Source: Natronomonas moolapensis 8.8.11
GTDB taxonomy: Archaea; Halobacteriota; Halobacteria; Halobacteriales; Haloarculaceae
NCBI RefSeq assembly: GCF_000591055.1
Contig: NC_020388.1
Span: forward strand, 1,054,001-1,118,000
Length of the DNA stretch: 64,000 nt
Direction of reading: 5' to 3'
A program made the position numbers and the translations under genes. Each line of letters begins with the position of its first letter. Within the stretch, counting starts at the first letter, position 1. Of this stretch, positions 52,788-61,947 are shown one piece after another. The notes under the pieces were generated by a model. That model ran no database searches, was not told where the DNA came from, and worked only from the letters and a program-made list of their open reading frames with translations.

Positions 52788-52803
52788 ATAGTGGTCACTG
52801 CAG
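52775..52803. repeat. 29-bp near-palindromic direct repeat, copy 2
   Basis: Copy 2 is offset 65 bp from copy 1. The 36 bp between the copies (52739-52774) are unrelated to the repeat and contain no gene. No third copy was found in the window. Confidence 0.85.
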
Positions 52804-53055
52804 ATGACCGGTCGACCTACACTAATGATTCAAATTATCTCTATCAACAGAATACAGAGGCATCCCAGAGCAATTGGAGCACAACATCTCCCGCACGTTC
52901 CCACAGCTATCAACTACTGAGGTTAAGCAGGTCGTCGCCTACTAACTCCGTATGTTCCTCCAGACATTCGTCATCAACGTTTTCGAGAACATGAAATCGG
53001 CCCTGTCATCAGGATTGATATCGATATGAGATCGTGAAACAGTACTGTAACTACA
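52804..53055. other. Island edge: AT-richer spacer with gene remnant
   Basis: The 252 bp to the integrase stop hold no complete gene. On the minus strand a startless frame reads HVLENVDDECLEEHTELVGD before a stop, which looks like the C-terminal remnant of a haloarchaeal protein. This supports repeated rearrangement at the junction. Confidence 0.4.
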
Positions 53056-54162
53056 CTATCGAGGCGGATCGAACTGTTCACGAATCGACGCGAACTCTTG
53101 CCCGCGACCGTGCGAATAGTGTTGAGTTGTCTGTGGATCACGATGGTTCGCCACTAATTGTCGATACGGAAGCGGGACGCCAGCTTCTTTCATCAGTGTG
53201 AAACACGTATGCCGCAAGGTATGCACCGTTACACGGTGCCACTCCCTTACGTTGTTATTTGCCTCCGAGTGCTTGCCTTGCCCTGGCGGCACCTCGGATG
53301 TTGCAAGCACTTCCTGAATGCCTGCTCGCTCAGCTGCTGACCTGATAATCGTGTTCAACCCCCCGTTTGTTTCTAGCTTGGCTCCGTTACACGCGGGAAA
53401 CAGGTACTGGCTGTCTACCCTTGGGGCGTACCCGTCTCGGTACTGATCACACCATATTTGCAGCTCAATTCGAAGGTCACGGCTGATCGGTACATCGTAC
53501 GGCACCGAGTTCTTGGGGTTGTGAACGTGGATCTCTCCCGAGTCAAAGTCCACATCACTTACCCGAATATTCCGCAGATCAGAATTCCGCAGCCCGGTTT
53601 CGACAGCGACAACTGCCAGTAGACGGTTCCGGTAACTATTCATCGCATCGAACAGTTTTCGCAGCTCTTCTTGAGTGAGCGCCTCGCGTTCAATAGGCGG
53701 CGGCACGTTATACTCTGCTAGATCAATCCTCTCCAATTCGATCGGGTCAATCGTCAGCGCCTCAGCGGCAGCAGTTCGTAGCCGGATGAATACGTACAGT
53801 TCTCGTACCGTCGTTAGTTTTGACTCGATCGTGGACCGGCGGTTCCCTTGATCTACGCAGTGTTCAACGAACTCGATAACATCAGTGAGATCGGCATCGA
53901 GTAGATGCACTTCGCGATCTTGAAGGAACGCTGCGTACTGACTAAGATTCTGCTCGTATGTCGTCGTCGAGCTAGCGGTGAGCTGCCGTCCACTGCGTGT
54001 TTCTAAGTACGCACAAATGAACGGGCACGAGACTGAGAATCGGTCTGGGTTCTCTACACTTGGCTCGAACTCTTCGAACGATGACTGCTGTGCCAGGTCA
54101 GAAACACGAGCCGGTACGTGATCCATCAGCCAATTCTTGTCGGGCAATATGCTCGGTGTCAT
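53056..54162 (-). CDS. Tyrosine recombinase / integrase
   Basis: This 368-residue protein has an N-terminal SAM-like core-binding domain (about 50-135) and a catalytic domain with Arg192 in TGLRNSDL, His314-x-x-Arg317 in HTLRHT, His340 in NHRDPQTT and Tyr349 in QHYSHG. It resembles XerC/D-type archaeal integrases. Its 5' end overlaps the upstream DNA-binding gene by 4 bp. It probably mobilises the island; the near-palindromes at 52710-52803 are candidate sites. Confidence 0.92.
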   Translation of the reverse strand: MTPSILPDKNWLMDHVPARVSDLAQQSSFEEFEPSVENPDRFSVSCPFICAYLETRSGRQLTASSTTTYEQNLSQYAAFLQDREVHLLDADLTDVIEFVEHCVDQGNRRSTIESKLTTVRELYVFIRLRTAAAEALTIDPIELERIDLAEYNVPPPIEREALTQEELRKLFDAMNSYRNRLLAVVAVETGLRNSDLRNIRVSDVDFDSGEIHVHNPKNSVPYDVPISRDLRIELQIWCDQYRDGYAPRVDSQYLFPACNGAKLETNGGLNTIIRSAAERAGIQEVLATSEVPPGQGKHSEANNNVREWHRVTVHTLRHTCFTLMKEAGVPLPYRQLVANHRDPQTTQHYSHGRGQEFASIREQFDPPR

Positions 54163-54716
54163 CGGCTCGCCCCTCCATCTCGGGTTTGTTTGCCTGGCGT
54201 TGTTTCGATCATTGCAAGGTAGTATCGAGGTGTATCCTCTGATTTGACGAACACATGTCCCTGATCAATGAGGCTCCCAAGCACTTGTCGCACATCGACG
54301 GGCTGCATCTCGACTCGTTCTATAATATCGGCCACTCGAAGCGGCGTCTCTGTCTGTTTCAAGACCGCGAGTACTTGTCTTGCGTCTGAACTGAGAGCAT
54401 CCGTGCCAGCGATGTTACTCCCCTCTGTTTCGGTCTGCCTCGTGCTTCCTCGATCAGGGTGTTGAGCAGCTGTGTCAACTGCCTGCTCGAGATCGTTGAT
54501 TTGGTCTTCAATATGGGCGACTGATTCGGTTAACCGCCGGATCGTGAGATCACCGTGCCCGTTGAGCGTTTCACGATGATCCGTGATTGCCTGTCGGAGA
54601 CACAGGCTTACATTCCCTTGGTAATTGTTGGCTGCCATCCGCTCTAATTCTGCGTCCAGTTCTTCTGTGAGCGTGAACTTACGACGGATGAACGTCGCTT
54701 CCCTGTTTGTACTCAT
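54159..54716 (-). CDS. RHH/winged-helix DNA-binding protein of the integrase operon
   Basis: The N-terminus of this 185-residue protein resembles a ribbon-helix-helix (FIRRKFTLTEELDAELERMA). A coiled-coil-like segment IEDQINDLEQAVDTA follows, then a winged helix (ARQVLAVLKQTETPLRVADI, VRQVLGSLIDQGHVFV). Two DNA-binding modules in one chain suggest a regulator or an excision/directionality factor for the co-translated integrase. Confidence 0.7.
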   Translation of the reverse strand: MSTNREATFIRRKFTLTEELDAELERMAANNYQGNVSLCLRQAITDHRETLNGHGDLTIRRLTESVAHIEDQINDLEQAVDTAAQHPDRGSTRQTETEGSNIAGTDALSSDARQVLAVLKQTETPLRVADIIERVEMQPVDVRQVLGSLIDQGHVFVKSEDTPRYYLAMIETTPGKQTRDGGASR

Positions 54717-54725
54717 ACGTATCTC

Positions 54726-55268
54726 TCACAACGGTGTTCCTTGGAGTGCCTTCGACGGCACTAGCGGTCCGATCGATGTTCGAGCGTTCCATAACGCCTC
54801 AACAGATCGCCCGGCGATCTTTGATACTGAATGCTCTGCCGCAGCTGACTGTTTACTGGACGCTATCGAGTTGGTTATCGCTGGCGGCCAATCAGCCCAG
54901 TCCGTCTCGAAGTACGTTTCAATCACGTCGGCGATAGCGATGTGGTTGAATCCTCGTAACGTCGGCTGCGAAATCGCTTCACAATCCAATAGCCGCGTCC
55001 GAAGGATCCTCAGTGTGCGTTCTGTCGGTGTGATTAGCGTGACACCGTTGTATCGGTGCTCATCGAACTCTGTCCCGACCGCCTGCAGCAACTGAGGTTC
55101 TTCAGCCGGGGCTTCAGCGCTGAACGTTTCTGCCCGAATAAGCTGGTTCGTGTTGCCGACACCGATTTCACAGGCGCTGATATATGTTTCAGCCTCCGTT
55201 AGCGTAGCATCGAGCGTTATCAGGCACCACGAGCTCCGTAACTCGTCGTCCCCGTACCATCTATCCAT
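54726..55268 (-). CDS. Unknown protein between the Cas4-like and integrase operon genes
   Basis: The 180-residue protein starts MDRWYGDDELRSSWCLITLD at 55268 and overlaps the upstream Cas4-like stop by 8 bp. Strands CLITLDATLTEAETYISACE and NGVTLITPTERTLRILRTRL alternate with helices in a way that could be an RNase H-like fold, but I see no clear catalytic acid triad. Its position between a nuclease and an integrase suggests a DNA-processing module. No family is recognised. Confidence 0.6.
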   Translation of the reverse strand: MDRWYGDDELRSSWCLITLDATLTEAETYISACEIGVGNTNQLIRAETFSAEAPAEEPQLLQAVGTEFDEHRYNGVTLITPTERTLRILRTRLLDCEAISQPTLRGFNHIAIADVIETYFETDWADWPPAITNSIASSKQSAAAEHSVSKIAGRSVEALWNARTSIGPLVPSKALQGTPL

Positions 55269-56412
55269 CGAGACCACCTCTCTTGGAGGCCTGCTGTTCC
55301 GGGGAAGGCGCTCGAAGCGGTGCTGGAGTACCACTTTCCTTGCACTCTGTGCATAGGGGTGGCGTTGCTGGCTCACCGTCCCACTCTGGGTCATCCCAAG
55401 CAAATGCTGTGCTGCAGGCGACGCAGTGCCAGTCAAGTACCTGATACCGGGTCGCCAGTTCAGGGTAGTGGTGTGCCAATGTCGGTGTTAATTTTGCGCC
55501 ATCATGCGCATCTAGGTATTCCGTGACTTCCGACCTAGGATACGTCGCAACGCCTGGAAGAAACCCAGACGCGCCGATGTCTTCGTACTCCGAGCTACCC
55601 TTCCCACACCGCTCTCGATATGAACAGAACGTGCATTCCCAGTCGTGTTCTGGATCGGCTGGTGGGAGTTCATCACGCAATCGATAGCTCGTGTGCTCGG
55701 CGGCCCAGTCGAGAACAGTTTGCCGCCAAAAGACTGGATCGAACGTGATATGGAACGGCTGGATGTTTAGATTCGTCCGCCCACCGTAGATAATGAGGGC
55801 ATCGGTGAGCTGCCGATCATACTCCTGTGACAGGCCGTACATGTACGCGTGAGCCTGTGCTCGATGATGGCTGCTCGGTGCTTCAAGATCAGCAACCGAT
55901 TTCTTACTCTTGATCTCGGTGAGTACCTTCGGCTTCGAATCAGGGTCGACAATAACCGGGTCCGTCTCTCCTCTGATTTGAACCTCACCGGCTTCTGTCT
56001 GCACCGTGAAATCCACCCACAACGAGTTCGTTACGTACTCATCAGCTCCAGCCACAGCCTCTCTCAGAAACGGAAGAGCAACCTCCTCCTCAAAACGTGA
56101 TCCGATCCAAAAGATTCCCCTCGGGTCCTCTTCCTCGGCTGGTGCATTCAATTCATTATAGAATTTCTTCCGATGACACTGCAGCAGACTGCTTGGGCTT
56201 TGACGGTCAGGGGGCTTGATGTCACTCGGCCCGTTGAAATAAGCTGTTCCATTACGTATATTTTCAACAAACTTTCGATCTTGATACCATTCATCGAACG
56301 CGTCTGCGGACACCGAGTTGAGTATGCTTTGTGTTATATCTTGATCAGACTCTGTAGCATCCGGTTGCCCTGTACGTATCGCCTGAACCGTAGTTTCTTT
56401 TTCAGCAGTCAT
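55261..56412 (-). CDS. Cas4-like PD-(D/E)XK Fe-S nuclease with zinc-finger tail
   Basis: This 383-residue nuclease has all expected motifs: Cys79 in LLQCHRKKFY, G-x2-D (Gly148 to Asp151 in RGETDP), E-x-K (Glu166, Lys168 in TEIKSKK), Gln186 in QAHAYMYG, and Cys260, Cys263, Cys269 in CTFCSYRERC. These fit an active Cas4/Dna2-type 5'-3' exonuclease with a [4Fe-4S] cluster. The C-terminal extension adds two CxxC pairs (CVAC, CTEC). It is not near CRISPR. It starts the operon that ends with the integrase. Confidence 0.85.
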   Translation of the reverse strand: MTAEKETTVQAIRTGQPDATESDQDITQSILNSVSADAFDEWYQDRKFVENIRNGTAYFNGPSDIKPPDRQSPSSLLQCHRKKFYNELNAPAEEEDPRGIFWIGSRFEEEVALPFLREAVAGADEYVTNSLWVDFTVQTEAGEVQIRGETDPVIVDPDSKPKVLTEIKSKKSVADLEAPSSHHRAQAHAYMYGLSQEYDRQLTDALIIYGGRTNLNIQPFHITFDPVFWRQTVLDWAAEHTSYRLRDELPPADPEHDWECTFCSYRERCGKGSSEYEDIGASGFLPGVATYPRSEVTEYLDAHDGAKLTPTLAHHYPELATRYQVLDWHCVACSTAFAWDDPEWDGEPATPPLCTECKESGTPAPLRAPSPEQQASKRGGLDG

Positions 56413-56566
56413 TTGCTGAACCCTCTATACCTGTATACGCAAACCCCTCGAGAGGATCCTGTGTGCCATATTTGAGTCTCGTTCCAGTGCACCGGGTTGG
56501 TGACCGTCGATGCAGACGGTGGTTTCGTGTCATATCCAATACCAAATTTGGACGCTGGTTATATCA

Positions 56567-57055
56567 TCAATCGCCGCTTGAGTCTCGCAATGACGTCGTC
56601 TCCCTACTGTAGGTACCTGCCACCGCGTGATGGAAGAGAGCCTGAACAATCGGTGACGTAGTCGCAGCTACCATTGATAAAATCGCGAGGTTCTCAGCTG
56701 GGGCTACTTCTTTCCGATCGGCGTCGTACGCAATCGCTCCGACATCATCTAACTCAGGCAAATGTGTTTGTATCAGTGTAGTATACGTATTATGGTACTT
56801 ATCGCCGGTTGCGTGCTCAATAGAGATGTTCTGCTCAACAGCAGTGATCTCTTTCGCAAGTTGACGGACGGTAACGACAGCGCCTCCATTCGAACCCTCG
56901 AAGTGAGAGCTACGTAGCTGCAGTTCTTCGTGTGAGAACGCTCGATGCGCGACAAGCCCGACAACGACTCGACGTCGCGACGCACGCAAGCTGTGATGGA
57001 CTATCGATAGGGGACGGTCTGTATACTGTTCAACAATGGATGGGATCTGATCCAT
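56567..57055 (-). CDS. DUF7344-like winged-helix protein
   Basis: This 162-residue protein has the SRRRVVVGLVAH segment followed by VTVRQLAKEITAVEQNISIE and NTYTTLIQTHLPELDDVGAI, the pattern of haloarchaeal DUF7344 winged-helix proteins. These are probable transcription regulators. It lies alone between the two island modules, divergent from the HTH gene at 57243. Regulatory targets are unknown. Confidence 0.65.
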   Translation of the reverse strand: MDQIPSIVEQYTDRPLSIVHHSLRASRRRVVVGLVAHRAFSHEELQLRSSHFEGSNGGAVVTVRQLAKEITAVEQNISIEHATGDKYHNTYTTLIQTHLPELDDVGAIAYDADRKEVAPAENLAILSMVAATTSPIVQALFHHAVAGTYSRETTSLRDSSGD

Positions 57056-57242
57056 ATTATTTCACCTGAGTGAATGTGAGTGCAGTCATTTCCGAGCAAT
57101 ACGCTTCTCCAGGCCGCGTGCCCCGAATTGAGCTTCGTGGCATACTGATAGTCAATAACACTCACTGTATTAATTCCTTTCTAGGGTCTAATTCCTCGCA
57201 ACGAGGGAATGGCTTTACAAACGCCTACTCACCGTCTGATTA

Positions 57243-57488
57243 ATGGGCGAACCAGGTCGGAAACCAACCGTTTCCGATGACGAAATTCTTGACGTGTTTA
57301 GCAAAGCCTCTGATCCTGTTCTCACGACACAGGAGATCGCAGAACAAATTGAAATTGGGCGTCGCGGAACCTTTGATCGATTACGCAAGCTTGCGGATGA
57401 GGGATCGGTTGAAATGAAGAAAGTTGGAGAGACGGGAGCTGTTTGGTGGTCTCAAGCCGCATTGCAAAGCCAGTACTCGGATAGGTAG
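57243..57488 (+). CDS. Small winged-helix regulator preceding the ATPase operon
   Basis: This 81-residue single wHTH domain reads DEILDVFSKASDPVLTTQEI, then EQIEIGRRGTFDRLRKLADE and GETGAVWWSQ. It lies 105 bp upstream of the GHKL ATPase operon on the same strand and is the best candidate for its regulator. Many defence operons have such small HTH proteins. There is no catalytic motif. Confidence 0.75.
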   Translation: MGEPGRKPTVSDDEILDVFSKASDPVLTTQEIAEQIEIGRRGTFDRLRKLADEGSVEMKKVGETGAVWWSQAALQSQYSDR

Positions 57489-57593
57489 ATATGAAGGGTT
57501 CTATGACATCTAAACGTTTAATAATGTGTTGTCCATCTGTGGAGTATATGTTCCGTACACCTGTTATCGATACTCTTTCCAGTATCAATAAAT

Positions 57594-59594
57594 ATGACTG
57601 AGGTAAAATGGAAGTTTCCAGATCAAGCATCGGGACTGACTGACTATCACTCAATCCCGACAGAAAAAGCATTAGACAGTGAGTTAGAGACGTTCGTTCG
57701 GGAAGTCCTACAGAATGCGAACGATCAGGGACTGCCGAACAATAAACCGGTGAAAGTGACGTTTGAATTTAACCGACTCACTGGTGACGATCTTAGGGAA
57801 TATCTTGAAGCGATCCAGTGGACTGGGCAGGCGGATCCTCCAGCAAATCTTCAGTGGCATGTTGAACGTGCTGTTGACAACGAACAAGCAAGAGACCCAG
57901 GGCTGCGACGCTTCATCGATAGCTTCGAACAGGATGAGTTGCTTGTACTTACCATCCACGACGAGAACACGACGGGGTTAGTCGGAGAAGAAGATGACAG
58001 TTCCCAACCATACGGAGCACTTGTGAAAGACTTCGGGGGTTCGGAGAAGTTAGACTCAAGCTCTGGCGGGAGTCACGGAGTCGGGAAGACTGTTTTGTGG
58101 GCGTTCTCTGGCGTTTCGACGGTGATATTTAATTCCAATCCGCGTGACACGACCGGTTCCAATGAAGAACCGCCACGGCTAATCGGTCGTAGCATTCTCC
58201 CTGCACATGAGCACGAAGACGCAGATCGGACGTACACGAACCACGGTTGGTTCGGATACGACGATGATTCGGAGATCAGACGGTTGGGACGCCCGCCATC
58301 TCTCTGGGACCCAGATGGTGCGGTTTCGGAACTAGCGGAGGTTCTACAGGTTGATCGGCAGAACGACGAAACCGGTACAAGCATAGGGGTCATGGGGTTC
58401 CGAATCCCAGGCGAAGATATGCATCCTGACCCTGGAGACCTATCTACGCAGTTCCGTCACGCCGCCGTGAAACACTTCTGGCCAGCCATTTCTCGAGGCG
58501 ATTTAGACGTTCGGGTCCGCACGCCGGACGGTACCGAAGAGGTCGCAAACTGGGACGATGCTCCCGGTGTACGTCCATTCGTTGAGTGCTACTCCCAGTT
58601 GTTCAAAATTGACACCGACGATCTAGATGGCCCAGGCTCAGTGGCGAAGACAAGTGTCAATGTCACTGTGCCTGAAGAGAGCGACGGGGTGATAGATTCA
58701 CCCGATCCAGAGTACGAAACAGCCGTTGATCTTCTCATCCGACAACTGAACCCGACTGACACAGAAGAGTTTGACCAGAGCGACGACACCGACCTGAGCA
58801 GGAACCGGGTGGCGAGACTTCGAGGTGCACAGATGATTGTAGACTATGTGGACAAGAGCAGCGTCGCGGACAGAGGTGACGAGTTTGTCGGGGTCCTAGC
58901 CTGTGGGGAGGCACAATCTCCCAACGGCGATACGCCAACACCAGAGCAGCGGGGGGTTGAAAAGTTCCTCAAACGATCAGAACCGACTCAGCACGACGAC
59001 TGGCAGGGTAGTAAGAACGATTATTTGAAGAAACACTATCGCGGTACCATAGTTAAAGAGATAGCTGCCCTTGAGGGGGAGAGACTAGAGCGAGCTCTGG
59101 CAGGGGTTGTTCAAGAAGATATTGAGTCGGGTGACGAAGTTCCAGACATGGATGATGTAGCGCCGATAATGGGTGAGAGGACGAACAACGACGAAAGCAA
59201 GGGCGGTGGCCCAGTGATGGACTGGGAAGTAGAACCTGAAACGTGGTTTGACGACGGGTACTGGTTATTTTACGGTAAGGGTGGACCGATTGATGACAAG
59301 CATGAGGACTGGAGTGTCACGGTCACGATTAATAGATTGGACGTTGATGAATCGTCGTCAGAATCTATACCAGTCCAGTCTGTGAAGTCTCTCTCGCCAG
59401 GTGTAGAAATGAGGTACAACGGTTCGTCTGTTACACTCAAAGCTAACGGGTCAATCAACGAAATTGAGTTTGAAGGTAGCTCCGAAGAAATTATAGACGG
59501 TGTCGGAGATGTGAGAGAAGCGTTTGAAATCGGAGCGATCACAGAGGCGAGGTTGGATGTCTCAGCCGAGATTGAGACGGAAGGTGACTCCTAA
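57594..59594 (+). CDS. GHKL (Hsp90/MutL-like) ATPase, putative defence component
   Basis: The N-terminus of this 666-residue protein has the Bergerat-fold motifs. The N-box is REVLQNANDQG (Glu37 base, Asn41 metal ligand). Motif G1 is LTIHDENTTGLVG (Asp123, Gly128). The lid G2 is GGSHGVGKT (158-166). The remaining about 450 residues match no domain I know and include an Asp/Glu-rich middle. GHKL ATPases linked to DNA methyltransferases form a described group (MORC/MutL-like) in restriction-type systems. Its stop overlaps the next start (TAATG). Confidence 0.82.
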   Translation: MTEVKWKFPDQASGLTDYHSIPTEKALDSELETFVREVLQNANDQGLPNNKPVKVTFEFNRLTGDDLREYLEAIQWTGQADPPANLQWHVERAVDNEQARDPGLRRFIDSFEQDELLVLTIHDENTTGLVGEEDDSSQPYGALVKDFGGSEKLDSSSGGSHGVGKTVLWAFSGVSTVIFNSNPRDTTGSNEEPPRLIGRSILPAHEHEDADRTYTNHGWFGYDDDSEIRRLGRPPSLWDPDGAVSELAEVLQVDRQNDETGTSIGVMGFRIPGEDMHPDPGDLSTQFRHAAVKHFWPAISRGDLDVRVRTPDGTEEVANWDDAPGVRPFVECYSQLFKIDTDDLDGPGSVAKTSVNVTVPEESDGVIDSPDPEYETAVDLLIRQLNPTDTEEFDQSDDTDLSRNRVARLRGAQMIVDYVDKSSVADRGDEFVGVLACGEAQSPNGDTPTPEQRGVEKFLKRSEPTQHDDWQGSKNDYLKKHYRGTIVKEIAALEGERLERALAGVVQEDIESGDEVPDMDDVAPIMGERTNNDESKGGGPVMDWEVEPETWFDDGYWLFYGKGGPIDDKHEDWSVTVTINRLDVDESSSESIPVQSVKSLSPGVEMRYNGSSVTLKANGSINEIEFEGSSEEIIDGVGDVREAFEIGAITEARLDVSAEIETEGDS

Positions 59595-60598
59595 TGCCTG
59601 CGAACACTCAAAACTCAAAGTCACGCGACGAGTCAATGCCGTATCACTACGCGGATGGTTGCCTACAGTTCGGTGTCACTGGTTTTTCTTTTGATGGGGG
59701 CGATGTCGGGAGTCCGGATTACGATGACAGGACGATCCCACTGTATGACTACGGTGACTGGTCAGAGGTCAGGATTAAGGGGGACGTGGCGGTTAGCAAC
59801 TCTGTCGAACGTGTCTTTCCTGATGATGAAGGGCCACCCTTCCCGGCAGAGCTAATCGTGATCGTTGACGCCGAAGAGACACAACTACGTTTTGAGAAGA
59901 CTATCGCAGACCCACCGATCTCCGATGGCAGTTACGACGTGGAACTCACTCTCAATAGGTCGCTTCTCCGTGGCGACGTGGTCATGACGCCTCGATTGGT
60001 CAGGACAGAATCATGTCGGGAGGGACTCCCGTATGCACCGAATGATGGGATGCGTGTGGCTGGTGGTGAGAGTTGGACTGTCGTCGTAGACCACCCCACG
60101 AAAGACTCCGATGGGTTCCCCTTCGTGTACCGGGACTTCTCACAAGATAGTATGCCTTCAGAAGAGTTGGTCCATTCATTCAGTAAGAGGCCGAATCCGA
60201 AGATGATGATCAACAATCAGAACGAAAATGTCGTGGATGTCCTCCAGAGCGGCAACACGTACGGCTTCCGACCGAATATGAAACGCCTATTAAAAGCCGA
60301 CTTTGGAGTCACCCTTTGGATCCAACTTGTAGTACTCACAGGAACGACTATCGCCGAAGCGGGTGAGCCTGAGTTTGACTGGCAGAAGGGCGTAGTTGAA
60401 GAGATATCTAACTCTGTACTCGGAACACACCTCTTCGGTGAAGATGTTGATTACGAGACCGTCGTCTCGGAACTTGGAGACAATATCTCCGAACCCTCAA
60501 AGTTGCGGGAACTGATCACCAACATCTGTGAAGCCGTACAGCTCTATCAAGAGTACGCTGAAGATTTGGACTACTTCATCCAAGAGCACTCACCATGA
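59594..60598 (+). CDS. Unknown protein of the ATPase operon (334 aa)
   Basis: This soluble protein begins in a beta-rich region (CLQFGVTGFSFDGGDVGSPD, AELIVIVDAEETQLRFEKTI, SYDVELTLNRSLLRGDVVMT) and ends in a helical tail (LRELITNICEAVQLYQEYAE). No catalytic motif or known domain is recognised. It overlaps its neighbours at both ends (TAATG at the start, ATGA at the end), so it is an obligate member of the operon. It may recognise a target or act as an adaptor; that is speculation. Confidence 0.75.
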   Translation: MPANTQNSKSRDESMPYHYADGCLQFGVTGFSFDGGDVGSPDYDDRTIPLYDYGDWSEVRIKGDVAVSNSVERVFPDDEGPPFPAELIVIVDAEETQLRFEKTIADPPISDGSYDVELTLNRSLLRGDVVMTPRLVRTESCREGLPYAPNDGMRVAGGESWTVVVDHPTKDSDGFPFVYRDFSQDSMPSEELVHSFSKRPNPKMMINNQNENVVDVLQSGNTYGFRPNMKRLLKADFGVTLWIQLVVLTGTTIAEAGEPEFDWQKGVVEEISNSVLGTHLFGEDVDYETVVSELGDNISEPSKLRELITNICEAVQLYQEYAEDLDYFIQEHSP

Positions 60599-61311
60599 CG
60601 ACAATCCATATACTGACCGACTCGGGCCAGGACCTTGTGAAGTCCCACGATAGCTTTCCGGAGGAGGAAGACTCTCAACCACCTACGGAGGAACTGGAAA
60701 ACCACCTCCGGACTCTTGAAGTGGACGAAGCCACGATTGATTTCAACCGGCTTAACGAGGCAGTTAATTCATCAATGACCGTTTTTGACTTGGGGCGACG
60801 GCGACAACGAACAGCGATGGACTCAAACCTCGCACCCATAGTACACCAGTGTATTGATGTACCACCGAGAGTCGCCGCAGTACCTGGAATGTGGCACTAC
60901 CTGGCTCTCCTCCGATACCCAGAATTTATTACTTCCAGGTGGAGTCAAGATGACGATGTACAAGAGAAGTTCCTCGGGACTCAAAAGGACCTCTACTCCA
61001 ATCACCTAGCTCGCCTCTGGTGGGGTGCCCAACTCACTTACGATAAGGATGGAGATCACTACTTTGCGACTCACCGACTATTCAACAAGCAACGGTTGGT
61101 GAACTACGTGCTAGACAGCTCATTCAGACGATATCGGCCAGCAGCGATCGCGTTTGCCGAAGAACTCTGGAATGAGAGTGGGAAAAATATTACCAGCATC
61201 GCCAAGAGATTCAATAACTCACTCTCAACGACACAACTTGAGGCACGCTCAAAAGATGAGATCCGGGGCCAGCTCACGAAGATTAGAGATCATGTTGAGA
61301 ATACGGGCTAG
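60595..61311 (+). CDS. DUF6339-like protein, third gene of the ATPase operon
   Basis: In this 238-residue protein the segment FLGTQKDLYSNHLARLWWGA with YDKDGDHYFATHRLFNKQRL, then YVLDSSFRRYRPAAIAFAEE, resembles DUF6339, a family I recall from prokaryotic DNA-modification or defence neighbourhoods. It is mostly helical, with conserved-looking Trp/Tyr and Arg/His residues. It overlaps the middle gene by 4 bp. Activity is unknown. Confidence 0.6.
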   Translation: MTTIHILTDSGQDLVKSHDSFPEEEDSQPPTEELENHLRTLEVDEATIDFNRLNEAVNSSMTVFDLGRRRQRTAMDSNLAPIVHQCIDVPPRVAAVPGMWHYLALLRYPEFITSRWSQDDDVQEKFLGTQKDLYSNHLARLWWGAQLTYDKDGDHYFATHRLFNKQRLVNYVLDSSFRRYRPAAIAFAEELWNESGKNITSIAKRFNNSLSTTQLEARSKDEIRGQLTKIRDHVENTG

Positions 61312-61902
61312 TGACTATATCGTGGTTTCATTCGTCTTTAGTTAAGTCTGATAGTAATATTTGAGATTGAATTATGTCTATAAGTATTACAAACAATAGA
61401 ACTCACGGTTTAGATTCTGGTGTTGCCGATATCGAGCTATAAGTGTCCCCGGCAAGTGCTATTTTCCCCGTGTATCTGGCGTGAAAGCGTCGAATCTGGG
61501 TAAAAAATGAAGCTACTTGGTATTACTGAGAGTATTAACTAAAGACGGATGATCGTGGTTTTTTGTTTGATAGAAATCTTGGTCAGTTTGGTCAGATGTA
61601 CTTATTCAACCCCTTCACTCCCCCTTCCACATGAAGATCTTGTGGCCGAGTCCAAAAGTAACTGGCCTCTTTTTAATGCTCTGAGCGATTGTGGATAATG
61701 TGTACGTGCTGTGCATCCTCACATTTTGCACTGCTCTTCGTAACTATATCTCCCTCAACATTTTGACACTCGTTGGTACCGCGATAACTCGGGTGTAACT
61801 GTTTCTATGAGACGCGATTACGGCTTCGGTCGTGAACTGCTGGATACTCCTTGTGGAGCGTCTATCAGTCAAATATGGCAATTCAGGGTTGAAGAAGAGC
61901 TA
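61312..61902. other. AT-rich 591-bp stretch without genes
   Basis: Between the ATPase operon and the insertion sequence I see no open frame of useful length in either strand. The DNA is AT-rich with short palindrome-like and poly-T segments. It may hold a terminator for the operon, remnants of older insertions, or an untranslated RNA. Nothing definite can be supported. Confidence 0.6.
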
Positions 61903-61947
61903 TAGTAGTCGGTAGAACTTTTTACTCGTGGCTTGTTGCAGTATGTA

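Noticed and set aside
24213-56412. CRISPR-Cas locus suggested by two Cas4-like genes
   Set aside because: No repeat-spacer array and no cas1, cas2 or effector genes are present; both Cas4-like genes sit in other contexts.
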